This document shows, one piece after another, positions 22,695 to 33,639 of a stretch of 64,000 bases of DNA (positions are counted from its first letter, which is position 1; every line of letters begins with the position of its first letter). Source of the DNA: Viscum album (lineage: Eukaryota; Streptophyta; Magnoliopsida; Santalales; Viscaceae); the NCBI GenBank assembly GCA_963277665.1, contig OY728157.1:362962067-363026066 (forward strand). The letters run 5' to 3'. The translations under genes and the position numbers were made by a program. Under the pieces are notes generated by a model. It was given only the letters and a program-made list of their open reading frames with translations, was not told the origin of the DNA and ran no database searches.

Positions 22695-22708
22695 GGGGGG
22701 GGGGGGGG
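22695..22708 (+). repeat. G14 homopolymer run
   Basis: Fourteen consecutive G follow the minisatellite. It could form quadruplex DNA or be an error-prone site in assembly. Confidence 0.8.
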
Positions 22709-23469
22709 CATGGGACGGTTCGGCTTGGGCGCCGCGAGTGCACGGACCAGTTGCGGAGGCCGCGGGGGCGGCACGGGTGGCAGAGTCGTTGCCTTCATCA
22801 CCTTCATCGCCTTCGTCGGCTTCCTCCATTTTGAAGAGCACACCAAAGAAGAATGGCAGAGGGGTCAGGCCATGTTAGTTTGGCTCGCATCCTCCACATT
22901 TAGGGTGGTAGCATTTGGATCAACAAGAAAGAATAACGATGAACTTCAAATTTACAACCTCCACAACAATTCTTTCCCAAACCGCAAAAGAAAATAAGGA
23001 AAGTATTATCACGCAAATAAACCCCCTACCTCGGGTTGATACGTCGATGGAGTTATGGGGAAGAATACGAATCATTGGGAAAAGATAGACGTCGTTTCTT
23101 CATAGTTTAAAATGTCCTATGTTGGAGGAAGTCTCGAGGAAGAAGGTCGAAGTCGGGGTCAGTGTTCTTCATTGGCGTTCTTCGTTGGAAGAACACATTC
23201 TTCATTCAGAGAAGTAGTTCTTCGTTAGAAAGCTTTTCTCCCAAGGCTCCCCTAAAATGAAAAGTGTGCCAAGATTATGCAATCTATTATTTTGTTGGCA
23301 TAATTCAAAATGTTTCATTAATTATGGTGGGTGGCATAATTAAAACATGAGGGTTGGCACAATTAAAGGTATGTGTGTTGGTACAATTAATGTGGAGGAA
23401 GTCAAGAGGCTCCTCCACATTAATGAGGGGGGTTGATAGTTTCTATCAATTAAAAGCGGGGTTTAATCC

Positions 23470-23575
23470 CAGGTGGTCCCCACCACCATAACCTCTCATG
23501 GGAGGTTATGGTTCGGGTGGTCCCCACCACCATAACCTCTCATGAGAGGTTAAGGTCTGGTGGTCCCCACGCCTC
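23470..23575. repeat. Tandem duplication in the LTR
   Basis: GGTGGTCCCCACCACCATAA followed by CCTCTCATG and GAGGTTA occurs twice about 50 bp apart, with a third GGTGGTCCCCAC start. Each contains a short inverted repeat (CTCATG/GAGG with CCTC). Confidence 0.75.
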
Positions 23576-23977
23576 AACTTTCACATGGTGGTTTATATCC
23601 ATTGGACCCCACCTCCCAACACCCAAATGGGTGTTGAAAATAAAAATAAAAAAGTCATACACTTTTATTTTTATTTTATTCTTACACAAAAACCCAAAAA
23701 CTAACTTTCACCCTCGACTAACTGCCGTCGAGGTGAAAGTCTTCTTAAGCGAAAACTGGTGCTACGAGTTCAACGGTGCCCACACATTTCAATTCCAAGC
23801 ACCGATTCAAAAGTTATAAAAACTTGCTTGCACGTTTACTGAATGTACCTGAAAAAAAGATCATAAATTCATTCCGAGCACTCTGGGCATCGGAATCACG
23901 CGATGTCAATTTTCACGGACTCGTAAAATTCCCATTTATTTAAAAAAGAATTTACATGGAAATTATGGGTCTTTACA

Positions 23978-24905
23978 TGGGCAATCAGTACCTAGGTATC
24001 CTAGGTTGTAGAAGTTTGGTTTTCTGGATAAGAAACCTTATAATAATGAGGCTAAAATATCCAATGATAAGTCGATGGTGGTTAATCGAGAGAAAGAAGT
24101 AACTTCTATGGATGATACTTGTTCCCTTTCCATGCCAGAATTGAAGGATGTGAATGTTTCATGTTGACATATTGATGGGGATGGGGAACTGAACTAAAGA
24201 TGCAGTGATCTTCCATATGATCCCAGACACCAGGTTGGAATATTTTTGATTACCATGTTTTCTCGTGGCCACGATGGAAAGAACACTAGTGAGGTGATCC
24301 AACCTACTGATGAGGCTGTTGGTGTTGTGTCTGGGTGTTCTCCTCGCCAAATGATGAGCATGACTGTATTATACAGCCCCTTGATAAAGATTTATCAGGG
24401 CATTTTTTACATGATGTTAGAATTGGAAAAACCAATGTTCAACAGCATGTTGATTATCTTCATGAGGTTCATAATGTTTTTAGTTCTTTAGAAATGTCTG
24501 GAAAATGGGGTAATGTCTTATATGATGGAAGTGATAAGGAAAAGTGGATGGTTCTACTAGACACTAATCATCTTCGATCTACAAGCAACAATGATCTCAT
24601 TTCTTTCAAAGATACTATTTTAAATGGAAAGGGAAAGATGATCATTAGTGACAGTGTTGCTCCAGTTCCTCTAAAAAGAAGGTCATGGAAGGACTATTCC
24701 AGTCTGCCTAAGAATGTTCCTACCAGGTCATCTTCCAAAGCATTGAATATTTAGCTCACTTTGAAGTAGGATAGGTATAAGGAGAGGATCCTTGGAATTC
24801 TCAAGAAAATATATTCAAAATTAGAGTGGGAAAATGCTAATGAGGATGATGATTCTGACTATGATTATTGGAATGATTCTAATTTTCTTAATCCATAATT
24901 TTCTT
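23978..24905 (+). pseudogene. DUF4283/LINE-ORF1-like gene, 3' fragment (copy 1)
   Basis: Continues the reading broken at 7562. Protein-like text includes VVNREKEVTSMDDTCSLSM (about 24080), HDGKNTSEVIQPTDEAVG (24265-24320) and a longer frame to 24752 with GKWGNVLYDGSDKEKWMVLL, LISFKDTILNGKGKMIISDS and KRRSWKDYSSLPKNV. After one stop it continues DRYKERILGILKKIYSKLEW and an acidic tail DDDSDYDYWND. The copy at 57960-59560 has the same order (VSFKDFVLNGKGN, SKERILGIL, DSDYDYGNDP). Downstream sequence TAGATGAG..CATGTC, CTTTGTATGACC and TTTAATAAA is also shared, so the unit seems to end near 24990 without RT. Confidence 0.65.
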
Positions 24906-24989
24906 TTATAGATGAGGGCATGTCTCTTTGTATGACCCCATCTGTTTTCTTGCATTATTATCTCTTTTTATTTCTTCTTTAATAAATGG

Positions 24990-25690
24990 TCAGGAGATTT
25001 GGATTCTGGAGGTACCTTTTTCATAACCCTAGTTTATTTAATTATATATTTATATATTTATTTTTATCTGTTTAACATTATTAGTTATTTATTATTTTTA
25101 TTAGTTTATATTTATTTTATAAATTATTAACATTTAATGTTTAAAACATTTTATTTTAAGGAGATTATTATTTTTAGATATATTAATTTTATATATTTGA
25201 CACTATATTGTTATTATTATTAGTTTCTCTAACATTAGTTTTATTATTAGTTTATTATTATTTTTTATTAAATTATATTAACATGTAATAGTAGTATTAT
25301 TATATTTAGGATAGACTATAATTTTATATACCTACTAATTATTTTATATATTATTTTAGTATATCTAATTATATGTACAAACATTTATTTAATTTTTATT
25401 ATAATAATTAGTATAATATTTATATATATATATAACTTTAATTTTAGTTTATCTATTTTTAACTATTTTTGTTTCCTTTAATCACTTTAGTTTAATATAT
25501 ATTTGTATAATTCTAATTTTATTATTCTATTATTATTATTATTATTATTATTGCTATCATTATTACCATCATTTAAATATAAAATTTATTATTTTTATAA
25601 CATCATTTTAACTCTTATTAATTGTTTTCTGTTTTATTTATTTATCAATTTTCAGAATGCATTTTTAATGCTAGACACTCGACTACTCTT
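24990..25690. other. AT-rich spacer, no gene seen
   Basis: TTATTA, TATTTATTTT and (TTA)n words, with a (ATT)n run at 25527-25553. No coding signal. Confidence 0.6.
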
Positions 25691-26590
25691 TAAATGGATT
25701 ACCCTGTACACAATAGTGGGGGAACTGTCTCCTCTTCTTCCACCATGCCATAAATGCTCCTGCAGATCTGAACCAGGTTCCATCCACCTCCCTTCTTCTA
25801 TTCCACAACCCCCTCCCCTTCCCCCTATATCCCCGATCCGCTGAAAAACAACCTGAAGCACAGACCTTACCTCCCTCTCCCTCATCTATTCTTTACATCA
25901 CCCCTTCAATCCTTTTACGTCACCCCCTTTTCATTCTCTTCTACCCCTTCACATCACCCCCTTATCCCCCTCCCCCTTCCCACATCGCCCCCATTCCCCA
26001 TCCCCTACACCCCACATCACCCCTCCCACTCCCCTTCCCCCCTTCCCCTCCAGCACCCTGCACCCCTTCATGTCAGCACTCACCTCTCCACTACAACTAG
26101 GTGCACATCACCTAGACTCCACTGCAAACTACATGCCTATCCTCCCCACATCACCACCACAGTAGGACGATTATCCACCCTCGCTACACACCCTCAACCC
26201 ACATCGCCTCTACAATGTGCAACCTCCTCAGATTAGTGTCTTACATCACCATACCTCTTCCATTATGGGTTTGCAGTGGTGGTTCGAGCATGAAAACATA
26301 AATGTGCATGAAGATTCAATTTTCTTCCATAGATTGATATTGCAGGACAAGAAAAAATGTAGATCCAATCATTTTTTTGGTGGCATGATGGTTTGGTTCC
26401 ATGTTGTAGTGATCTACAGAGTGAAGTTTATTATTTCATAGTCTTCTGTAGTGACTTGCGGTAATTTTTCAATGACACAAACATGGTTATATCCTTATTT
26501 TAATATTTTATGTGTTGTTTCATCGTCATGGAAGACTAATATTTTTGGTGTCAGAGTTGTGATATGCCTTTAATTTATTTCCATGTTTGA
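25690..26590. other. C-rich low-complexity tract and unassigned sequence
   Basis: 25790-26210 is dominated by CCCCTTCCC, CATCACCCC and CACATC words. The short frames on both strands show no motif. 26220-26590 is ordinary composition with no recognised gene. Possibly 5' or internal untranslated sequence of the LINE-like element ending at 27535; this is inference. Confidence 0.4.
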
Positions 26591-27535
26591 TTGAGGTTTC
26601 ACATGCTTTCCTGCCCTATCGTTATTTCGAGCTCCATCCACCGTCGAACCTCTATCTATTTCCTGGATTTTTGGAAATACCAAAGTGGTGGATTCTGTGT
26701 CGGGTCATCTCAGGGGTCATCCTCAGAGGTCTTCTCAGGGTTCGGTGGTGGTTCTTCTAGCCCTAGGTGGCGCCGCTCTGCTTTCCTTTCTCTATGGAGT
26801 CCAGGTGCTTGTAGGTGTTCTATGATGGAGGGTTTGGGTTTGTTCTTCCCACAACGTTGAGGGTGTGATACGACGTGGGTTCGTGTGGTCAGGATCCTTG
26901 GAAGTGCGGTGAAGATCCAATAGTTGAATCCTACTATGAGGCGTGGGATGGACTGTGCAGTCTCCTTGAGCAGGATTGATGGTGACACCAGGTGTTGCGA
27001 TTATGGTTCAGTTCAATTTGCAACGATGCTTTCTTCTTGATTTAGGAGGTTGTTTTGTGGTGATGGCTGTTAGTCCTTGATGTTGGTTGAATTTTAGGTT
27101 TGGTTTGGAAATGGTATTTTTGCTTTGATGTTTTGAGTTTCATTTTTTTGGCTGGGTGTTTCTGTGTGGCCTCCGACTCAAGGGTATTATTGCCAAATAT
27201 TCTTAAGGGGCTTCTTCAGACGAGGTTTTGAGCTGGGAGTTTCCATCAGATCCTTTCTAATTGGAATTGGAAAGTTGAGAGGGTATGGCTTTTTCCATCG
27301 GTTCCAGGCCCGTACAAGATCTCTGCATGGGACAACCAGTCGACCAGTGGCATGGAGATAGAAGTTGGACCTAATTTTTCTTTTGATGCTGGGTAAGGGA
27401 CTTTTTTTTGATTTGATCCAATCTTTAAAGATTTTGGACCATTGGGGTGCGGTTTATTATCTTATGTCTTTGATGTCTCGGGTTCCTCCTTAGCCCTTAA
27501 AAGGAGTTTATGATAATAAAAATAATAATTTTCAG
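26591..27535 (+). mobile_element. LINE-like 3' untranslated region and tail
   Basis: G/T-rich, stop-dense sequence ends CTTATGTCTTTGATGTCTCG, then CCTTAGCCCTTAAAAGGAGT, then TATGATAATAAAAATAATAA at about 27505-27530. Plant L1-type elements commonly end in such a GGGTT...CCCTT...AAAAGG hairpin-like block followed by an A-rich TAA-type tail. No reverse transcriptase lies upstream. No clear target duplication was found. Confidence 0.45.
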
Positions 27536-27639
27536 TCAGTCTTAGTTTTTACAAGTTTTAGTTGTTAATCAATTTTAAAACTCATCTACCTAAACATTTT
27601 TCTAAAAGGACATTCCTAGTGTCTATGCACATTATCTCT

Positions 27640-29943
27640 ATGGTTCAACCCTAATTGATGCTTCTATAATAGTCATTAGGATTATAAATTTTCAAATTTT
27701 CATGTGTTGTGATGCGTGTGCCAATATGACTTTAAATGTATATTTTTTTGTTTATAAATTATGTTTTAGTTCAAACCACATATCACATATTCAAAACTAG
27801 AAAAAAAATCAAGATTGTTTTGATAATTTATAAAAATAATACATAATTCATTTGTGAAGTGTAGGAATCAACCACAACTCAATCCGATACATGATGTGTT
27901 CGATATGACTCAAAGTGTCTGTTATCAGTTTAAAACTGACATTTAAGTTCAAAAAGTGTCACTAATTGAAAAAAAAATTCACCTATATTTTATTTATAAT
28001 TTAATAAAATGATTCATATGTAGTCTGTGATGTGTATGAATCAATCTCACATTAAACTGACACTTTATGTGACATGTATGACTCAAAGTGCGTGTTTCCA
28101 GTTTAAAATGACATTTTAGTAAAAAAATAAGTGATGCAATAAAAACTAATAAAACACATTTTAATTGCTTTTATACTTTATGAAAATTATTCATAAGCCA
28201 TTTTAGACATGTAGGAATCCGTTTCATCTCAATCTGATGTGTGGTGTGACCGATATGATTCCAAGTGCATATTTTTTTTAAAATTAACATCAATTTTATT
28301 AAAAAAGAAAACTAACACACTAAAAACTAAATAAAAACATTTTTATTATTTCAATACTTTAGTACAATGATCCATAAGTCATTTTTGATGTGTAGGAATC
28401 ATCCTCACCTCAATCTAATACACGATGTGCCTGACATGGATCAAAGTGTTCGTTATCAATTTAAAATTGATATTTTAGTTCAAAAAGTGTCCTCAATAAA
28501 AACTAAGAAAAAACATTTAAATTGTCTTGATAATTTAGAAAAATGATTCATAAGTCATTTTTTATGTGTATTAATAAGTCTCACATCAAACCAATACATG
28601 ATATGACTGGTATGACTCAAAGAATGTGTTTCCAGTTTAAAATGATATTTTTGTAAAAAGCACAAGTTATATACTCAAAAATAATAAAATGAATTTGTTT
28701 TTCTTTAATACTTTAATAAAATTATCTATAAGTCATTTGGGACATTTAAAAATCTGCCTCACTATAATATAAAGCTCAGTGTGACTGGTATGACTCCAAG
28801 TGCATCTTTTTATTTAAAATTGACATTAATTTTAGTAAAAAAGACAAATAACGTAATCAAAATTGAGAAAAAACATTAAGATTATTTTCACATTTTTATA
28901 AAATGATCCATAAGTCATTTTTGATGTGTAGGAATCATTCTCACCTCAATCTGATACATTATGTGCCCAGTATGACTCAAAGTTTCCCTTACCAGTTTAA
29001 AATTAACACTTAAGTTTAAAAAATATTACTCAATAAAAACTAAGAAAACACACCCATATTTTCTTTATATTTTAGGAAAAAGGTTCATAAATAATTTTCA
29101 TTATGTAGGAATCAATATCACATAAAACTGACACACTATGTGACCAGTATGACTCAAAGTGTATGTTTCTAGTTTAAAGCGACATTTTAGTAAAAAACAT
29201 ATGTGACACACTCAAAACTAATAAAACATATTCATATTGTTTTGATACTTTATGAAAATTAGCCATAAGTCATTTGGGATGTGTATGAATTATCCTCACC
29301 TAAATTTGATGCACGGTGTGATCGATATGACTTCAAGTGCATCTTTTTATTTAAAATTGACATTAATTTTAGTAAAAAAGACAACTGACATACTCAAAAC
29401 TTAGAAAAAACATTTTTATTGTTTTGATACTTTCGTAAAATGATCCATAAGTCATTTGTGATGTGTAGGAATAGTCATCACATCAATTTGACACATGATG
29501 TGCCTGACATTAATCAAAGCGTTCATTATCAGTTTAAAATTAACATTTAAGTTCAAAAAGGGCCACTCATTGAAAACCAAGAAAACAAAACCATATTGTC
29601 TTTATAATTTAAGAAAATGTTTCATAATTCATTTTTGACATGTATGAATTAATCTCATATCAAATTGACACATTATGTGACTAGTATGACTCAAAGTGTG
29701 TGTTTCCAATTTAAAATGACATTTTAGTAAAAAACACAAGTGACATACTCAAAACCTAGAAAGTGAATTCAGATTATTTTGATAATTTAGGAAAATGATC
29801 CATAAGTCATTTTGGATGCTTAGGAATTACACACACCTCAATATGACACACGTTGTGACTAGTATAACTCAAAGTGCATATTTTTAATATATAAGTGTCA
29901 TTTTATTTTAAAACATGCATCACATCGCCAAAAACGAGTAAAT
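27640..29943. repeat. Satellite: ~178-bp monomers in a 3-monomer higher-order repeat
   Basis: The anchor word CAAAGTG or CCAAGTG recurs at 27911, 28084, 28261, 28442, 28618, 28796, 28978, 29155, 29333, 29515, 29692 and 29870, mean spacing about 178 bp. Three monomer types rotate in fixed order: one followed by GTTATCAGTTTAAA-like text, one by TGTTTCCAGTTTAAA, one by GCATCTTTTTATTTAAA. Same-type monomers are 531-537 bp apart, giving four higher-order units. A weaker first monomer lies near 27730. Shared words are ATAAGTCATTTTTGATGTGT and AGGAATC. The right edge is cut by Gypsy-3; a few bases of monomer appear to continue after 40096. Confidence 0.9.
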
Positions 29944-30614
29944 TGTAACGTCCCAGTTCCGGAAGCCACCTAGAGGCGACCCATACCCGGTTGGTCACAT
30001 GGCCTCAAGTTCATTTCCCCAAATTCCAGAGGCTTCCTACTAGCAGCGAGGGCCTTGGGTGTGATATTGGGGAAACTATTCCCTCATTGGATGAGTAACA
30101 CCACGGAAGTAAAACAAATAGCAGTAGTGGAAACAGGAATAATCCATACAAAGTAAACAAACGAAAGACTAGAAATGATAAACTGGAGAACACACATATA
30201 TATAAATGATGCATGACACATATGTCTAGGAAAACATCCAAACAAATCACAATACTGGAATACAACAGTACTAAACCAAAGTACAAAAGAAAGAAAGTGA
30301 AAAACTCCTCAACATCACAAGCCATAGCTTGGTCCCATTCTCTCCAGCTCCAGAGAAAATCAAGTACCTGAATTAGAAGGGCGCTTTCCCTTATCTATAC
30401 CTGTGACAATGTAATCTGTTTGGGCCTAAAATCATGGCCCAAACAGGGTGTGAGAATAAATCCCAATAGGCAACCATCACAAGATCTGTTCCTAACAGTC
30501 AGTGAATATATGGCAGGTAGTAAGTAAATAGATGCAGTAAATAAGGAAGTACTTAGCAGTAACAATCCACATTTTCAAATATCCAACAACAACTAATCAA
30601 AGCAGATAATCACA

Positions 30615-31030
30615 AATAGGTAACCCTCTGGGAAGTACCCACAGCCTATCCCCTCTGGTCCTACCTAGCAACACAAATAAGCAGCTAAAACAAACAGTTA
30701 ACCCTCTGAGAAGTACTCACAACCTATCTCCTCTGGTCCTACCTAACAAGTACAAGAAATCCTCTGGGTAGTACACTAAGTCTAACCCCTCTGGTTCAAC
30801 TCAAGCATAGACTCTCTGAGGAAGCACTCACCGTCAATTCCTTCTATAGTCTCATATCAGTAACTAAAGGCGCTCAAGGGAAGCACTTATGTCTCATTCC
30901 CTATGTGACCCACGTCGAGGAACTACAGACACTCTGAGGAAGCACTCAACGTCAATTCCCCCAGTGGTCTCGCATCGTAAGTAAAATAGACACTCTCGAG
31001 AAGCCCTAAACATCCATTCTCCCTATGGTC
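30615..31030. repeat. LTR tandem repeats, CCCTCTGG..GTCCTACCT type
   Basis: Units of about 60-90 bp carry ACCCTCTGGGAAGTACCCAC, CCTATCCCCTCTGG and TCCTACCT; later units vary to ACTCTCTGAGGAAGCACTCA. The same array is in the partner LTR at 38700-39120. Confidence 0.8.
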
Positions 31031-31749
31031 TACTATGCCAGGTTCTCACGGCCTTGTGTAAGTCAAGAAAGCATAGCAGTGTGTATCAGAAAAAGAAAAC
31101 CTCGTGAACTACTTGGATAGCAGTATACAACATATTAGCATGTCAGAACAGTAGTCACACCATCCTATAACTTGGAATGGGAAAGTAACCAGTAGCCTAA
31201 CAGGCAGACTAGACTCAACGGTCAAAACAGGCCAAAACATGCATGGGAAAACACATCCAAAGCCTATCAATTAACCCTATTCACATAAAATTTACCTCTA
31301 CTCAAGCATATAAGCATAGCAGGAAAAAAATAGGGCTAAAATGATAAACGCCTAATACCCTGTTCATGGGTATTGGGAAAGATTGCACATATAACTCAAA
31401 GAACTTCAACATAAAGGCACAAACCTTCTACCTCGGCGTTATAAGATCAATATAATTGAGTCTCAGGGATTGAATCACCTTATAATTCCAAATATCTACA
31501 AAAAATTCTAAAACGATCAATAGAGGATAAATTGATAAAGAGAAGGAATTGGGAAACAGAGCTCAAGTATAAGAGAGAGCTTACCGATGTGATTCAAATG
31601 CAATCGACAAAGTTAGATTCGGAGAATAGATGCTTGATCGGGGGGCTCGGTGAAGATCTACACTATTCTCTCACTCTCGGACGAACAAAACCTAGAAGGA
31701 GGTGGTTCTATCTGTCAAACATGAACTCTGTACGTTTAATGAAAAAAAT

Positions 31750-31935
31750 AAAGTATACGACATGTACTTTAGAAGTACACGGCGTGTACTTGCCGTTTCC
31801 GTACTCCACTTTAGGCGGTCTCTAGGTCACCCCCACATGGCCGTGTGCCTGGCCGCTACACGGCCAACACATGACTACTTGCGGTAACTGAGTACATAGC
31901 GTGTACTCATAAAGTACATGGCGTGTACTTCAGAA
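31750..31935. repeat. Palindrome cluster ACACG-n-CGTGT in the Gypsy-3 3' LTR
   Basis: AGTACACGGCGTGTACT at 31774-31790 is a 17-bp palindrome about a central G. Related words follow near 31757 (GTATACGACATGTAC), 31893 (GTACATAGCGTGTACT) and 31915 (GTACATGGCGTGTACT). The partner position in the right LTR (39857-39873) reads AGTACATGACATGTACT, still palindromic. Confidence 0.85.
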
Positions 31936-32014
31936 ATTTCCAGAAATCCCTCTTTCTCCCAAAAATGACCAGAAAAGGAAAACATACCTGAAAAAGAATA
32001 TCCGGGTTCTTAAA

Positions 32015-32030
32015 AACTTCCCCCTTAAGG
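32015..32030 (-). promoter_or_regulatory. Gypsy-3 polypurine tract
   Basis: Plus-strand AACTTCCCCCTTAAGG next to the LTR end reads CCTTAAGGGGGAAGTT on the coding strand. Confidence 0.75.
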
Positions 32031-32089
32031 AAATTTGTCCCTGAATTTCCCTAGTAAGGTGGCGTAGAAGAAGAAACCCCAAAAATCTC

Positions 32090-33500
32090 CAGCCACTATG
32101 ATCGTACATCTACCTCCCTCTCCCAATTCTCATCCTGTACTCGCCCATGCTGCCGTAGAACTCGTACTAGAGGAACAGACCGGTCACGCAGAACCTTTAT
32201 ACTGCAATCAAAAATCTAGATAGGATGCTCCTTGAATGATGCATCCACTTCTAACTCGACCTCCTCGGGTTGGAAAAAATGAGATAGGTCTGAGACGTAA
32301 TGTCGAAGCTGAGAAATGTTGAAAACTTCATGCATATCACGGTACCTCTGAGGTAACTACAACCGATATGCAACCGGCCCAACTCTCTCCAACACCTCAA
32401 ACGACCTGACGTACCTCGACAAAAGCTTACCCTGTCTCCTAATCCTCTTGTGTCCCAACCTAGGTGTGACACGTAGAAAAACCTGATCCCTGACCTCGAA
32501 CTCCATAGGCCATCTCCGTTGATCAGCATAAGACTTCTATAGAGACTGTGCAATAGCCATCCTCTTCTGAATCAACTCTATCTGCTCTGTGGTCTTCTGG
32601 ACAGGATGAGGTCCCAATATAGCTGCATCTCCTGCCTCCATCCAACATAAGGGTGATCAGAATGACCTACCATACAAAGCCTCATAATGTTCCATCTGAA
32701 TAGTTTCTTGAAAACTATTGTTATAGGAAAATTCCACAAGAGGTATGTGCTTCTCCCAAGAACCTCCAAAATCCAGAATATATGCTCGAAGCATGTCCTC
32801 AAGCACCTGAATAGTAAGCTTGAACTGGCCATCTGTCTGGGGGTGGTAAGCTATACTCAAAAGTATCTATGTACCCAACGCCTTCTGTAGCCCCTGCCAG
32901 ACCCAAGAAGTAAAAAGTGCATCTCTGTCTGAAATGATGGAGTGTGGAACTCCATGTAAGCACACAATCTCATCGATGTACAACCATCCCAGCTCATCAA
33001 CAATGAAGTTCTCCTTGATCGGCAAGAAGTGAGAAACCTTAATGAGTCTGTCAATGACAAAACAAACTGTATCATTCCCTCTAGGAGACTTTAGTAAACT
33101 TGTCACAAAATCCATCGCGACATCATTCCACTTCCACTCGAGAATGGGTAACTACTGTAAAAGCCCTGCTGATCGCTGATGCTCCTCCTTCACCTGCTGA
33201 CAGGTGGAACACCTCATGGAAAAACTAAAAACTTCTCTCTTCATACTTGGATACCAATACTAACGGTGTAGATCACAGTACATCTTGGTGACACCAGGAT
33301 GAACTGCCCAAATAGAGGAATGAAAGTCCCACATCATCTCCTTGCGTATGTCTGCTGGCACCCATATGCGCCCCTGGAAACACAAGATCTCATCCTCGCC
33401 TATGGTCCATCCCGGAATAGGGTCCTCTCCTGACACGCTCTCCCATAGGACTAGGCCTTCTGAATCTGATAGCTGCCTCATTCTCACTCGATCAAGAAGA
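32090..33500 (-). pseudogene. Gypsy-3 integrase and C-terminal domain, degenerate
   Basis: Zinc-finger part at 33420-33262 (RIWVPADIRKEMMWDFH, HPGVTKMYCDLHR). Core at 33115-32900: [34 protein letters not shown]. Then AYHPQTDGQFKLTIQVLEDM (about 32850-32790) and LVEFSYNNSF. C-terminal text QVFLRVTPRLGHKRIRR (about 32490-32440), YRDMHEVFNISQLRHYVSD (about 32340-32290) and VPLVRVLRQHGRVQDENWER (about 32180-32120) matches gypsy elements whose integrase ends in a chromodomain-like tail. The DRD Asp is retained, but frameshifts break the protein. Confidence 0.88.
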
Positions 33501-33639
33501 GTAGAGGTAACAACTACAGAAGAAAGAAACGTCTACCCCTGTCTATCGTGCACCTCCAAATGCATCTCAGAGAACAGAGCCATAAGATTCCACTCACTGA
33601 TGGCCTCCTAAACTACCTGTATACGAGTCCTCCTACTCA

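Larger units (their letters stand above)
7563..23977 (-). mobile_element. Gypsy array: LTR-internal-LTR-internal-LTR, minus strand
   Basis: Three LTR starts with TGTCACGACCCGTCCCC or near variants occur at 7563, 15239 and 20494. Polypurine tracts (TTCTCCCCACC on the plus strand) follow the first two LTRs at 10398 and 15644. Primer sites (CTCTGATACCA on the plus strand) precede the second and third at 15225 and 20480. Two full sets of gag-pol relics lie between. The array interrupts the DUF4283-like gene. The flanking 5-bp sequences (AAGTG left, TGGGC right) do not match, so outer target duplication is absent or lost. Domain order PR-RT-RH-INT and the C-terminal W-x-W/R-E ... YPHLF text suggest a Tekay/Del-type chromovirus; lineage is inference. 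Confidence 0.85.
20494..23977 (-). repeat. Gypsy-2 5' LTR (about 3.5 kb)
   Basis: Starts TGTCACGACCCGTCCCC and ends GGGTCTTTACA at 23977. It contains the GAGTCACACAG-type tandem region (21230-21510), the GACCCGGTCGGACCGACCC block (21927), a GC-rich 33-bp minisatellite (22097-22680), a G14 run, a duplicated GGTGGTCCCCACCACCATAA block (23470-23575), and the conserved terminal block shared with the other two LTRs. It is long for a gypsy LTR, mostly because of the repeats. Confidence 0.85.
29944..32014 (-). repeat. Gypsy-3 3' LTR
   Basis: Pairs with 38029-40096. Contains a tandem region at 30615-31030 and a palindrome cluster at 31750-31930. A CCTATAAC-like word and internal ACATATATATA tract are shared with the partner LTR. 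Confidence 0.92.

Noticed and set aside
22003..22878. Cluster of long overlapping Pro/Arg- and Gly/Ala-rich frames on both strands
   Set aside because: They are produced by the 33-bp GC minisatellite, whose unit has no stops and a length divisible by three. All frames stay open and no protein motif is present.
26591..26988. Opposed frames of about 90 residues near 26700
   Set aside because: No domain, overlapping on both strands, within a G/T-rich LINE-like untranslated region.
27640..29943. Calling this array a centromere
   Set aside because: Only about 2.3 kb is present, with no evidence of CENH3 or of a megabase array. Monomer length alone does not prove it.
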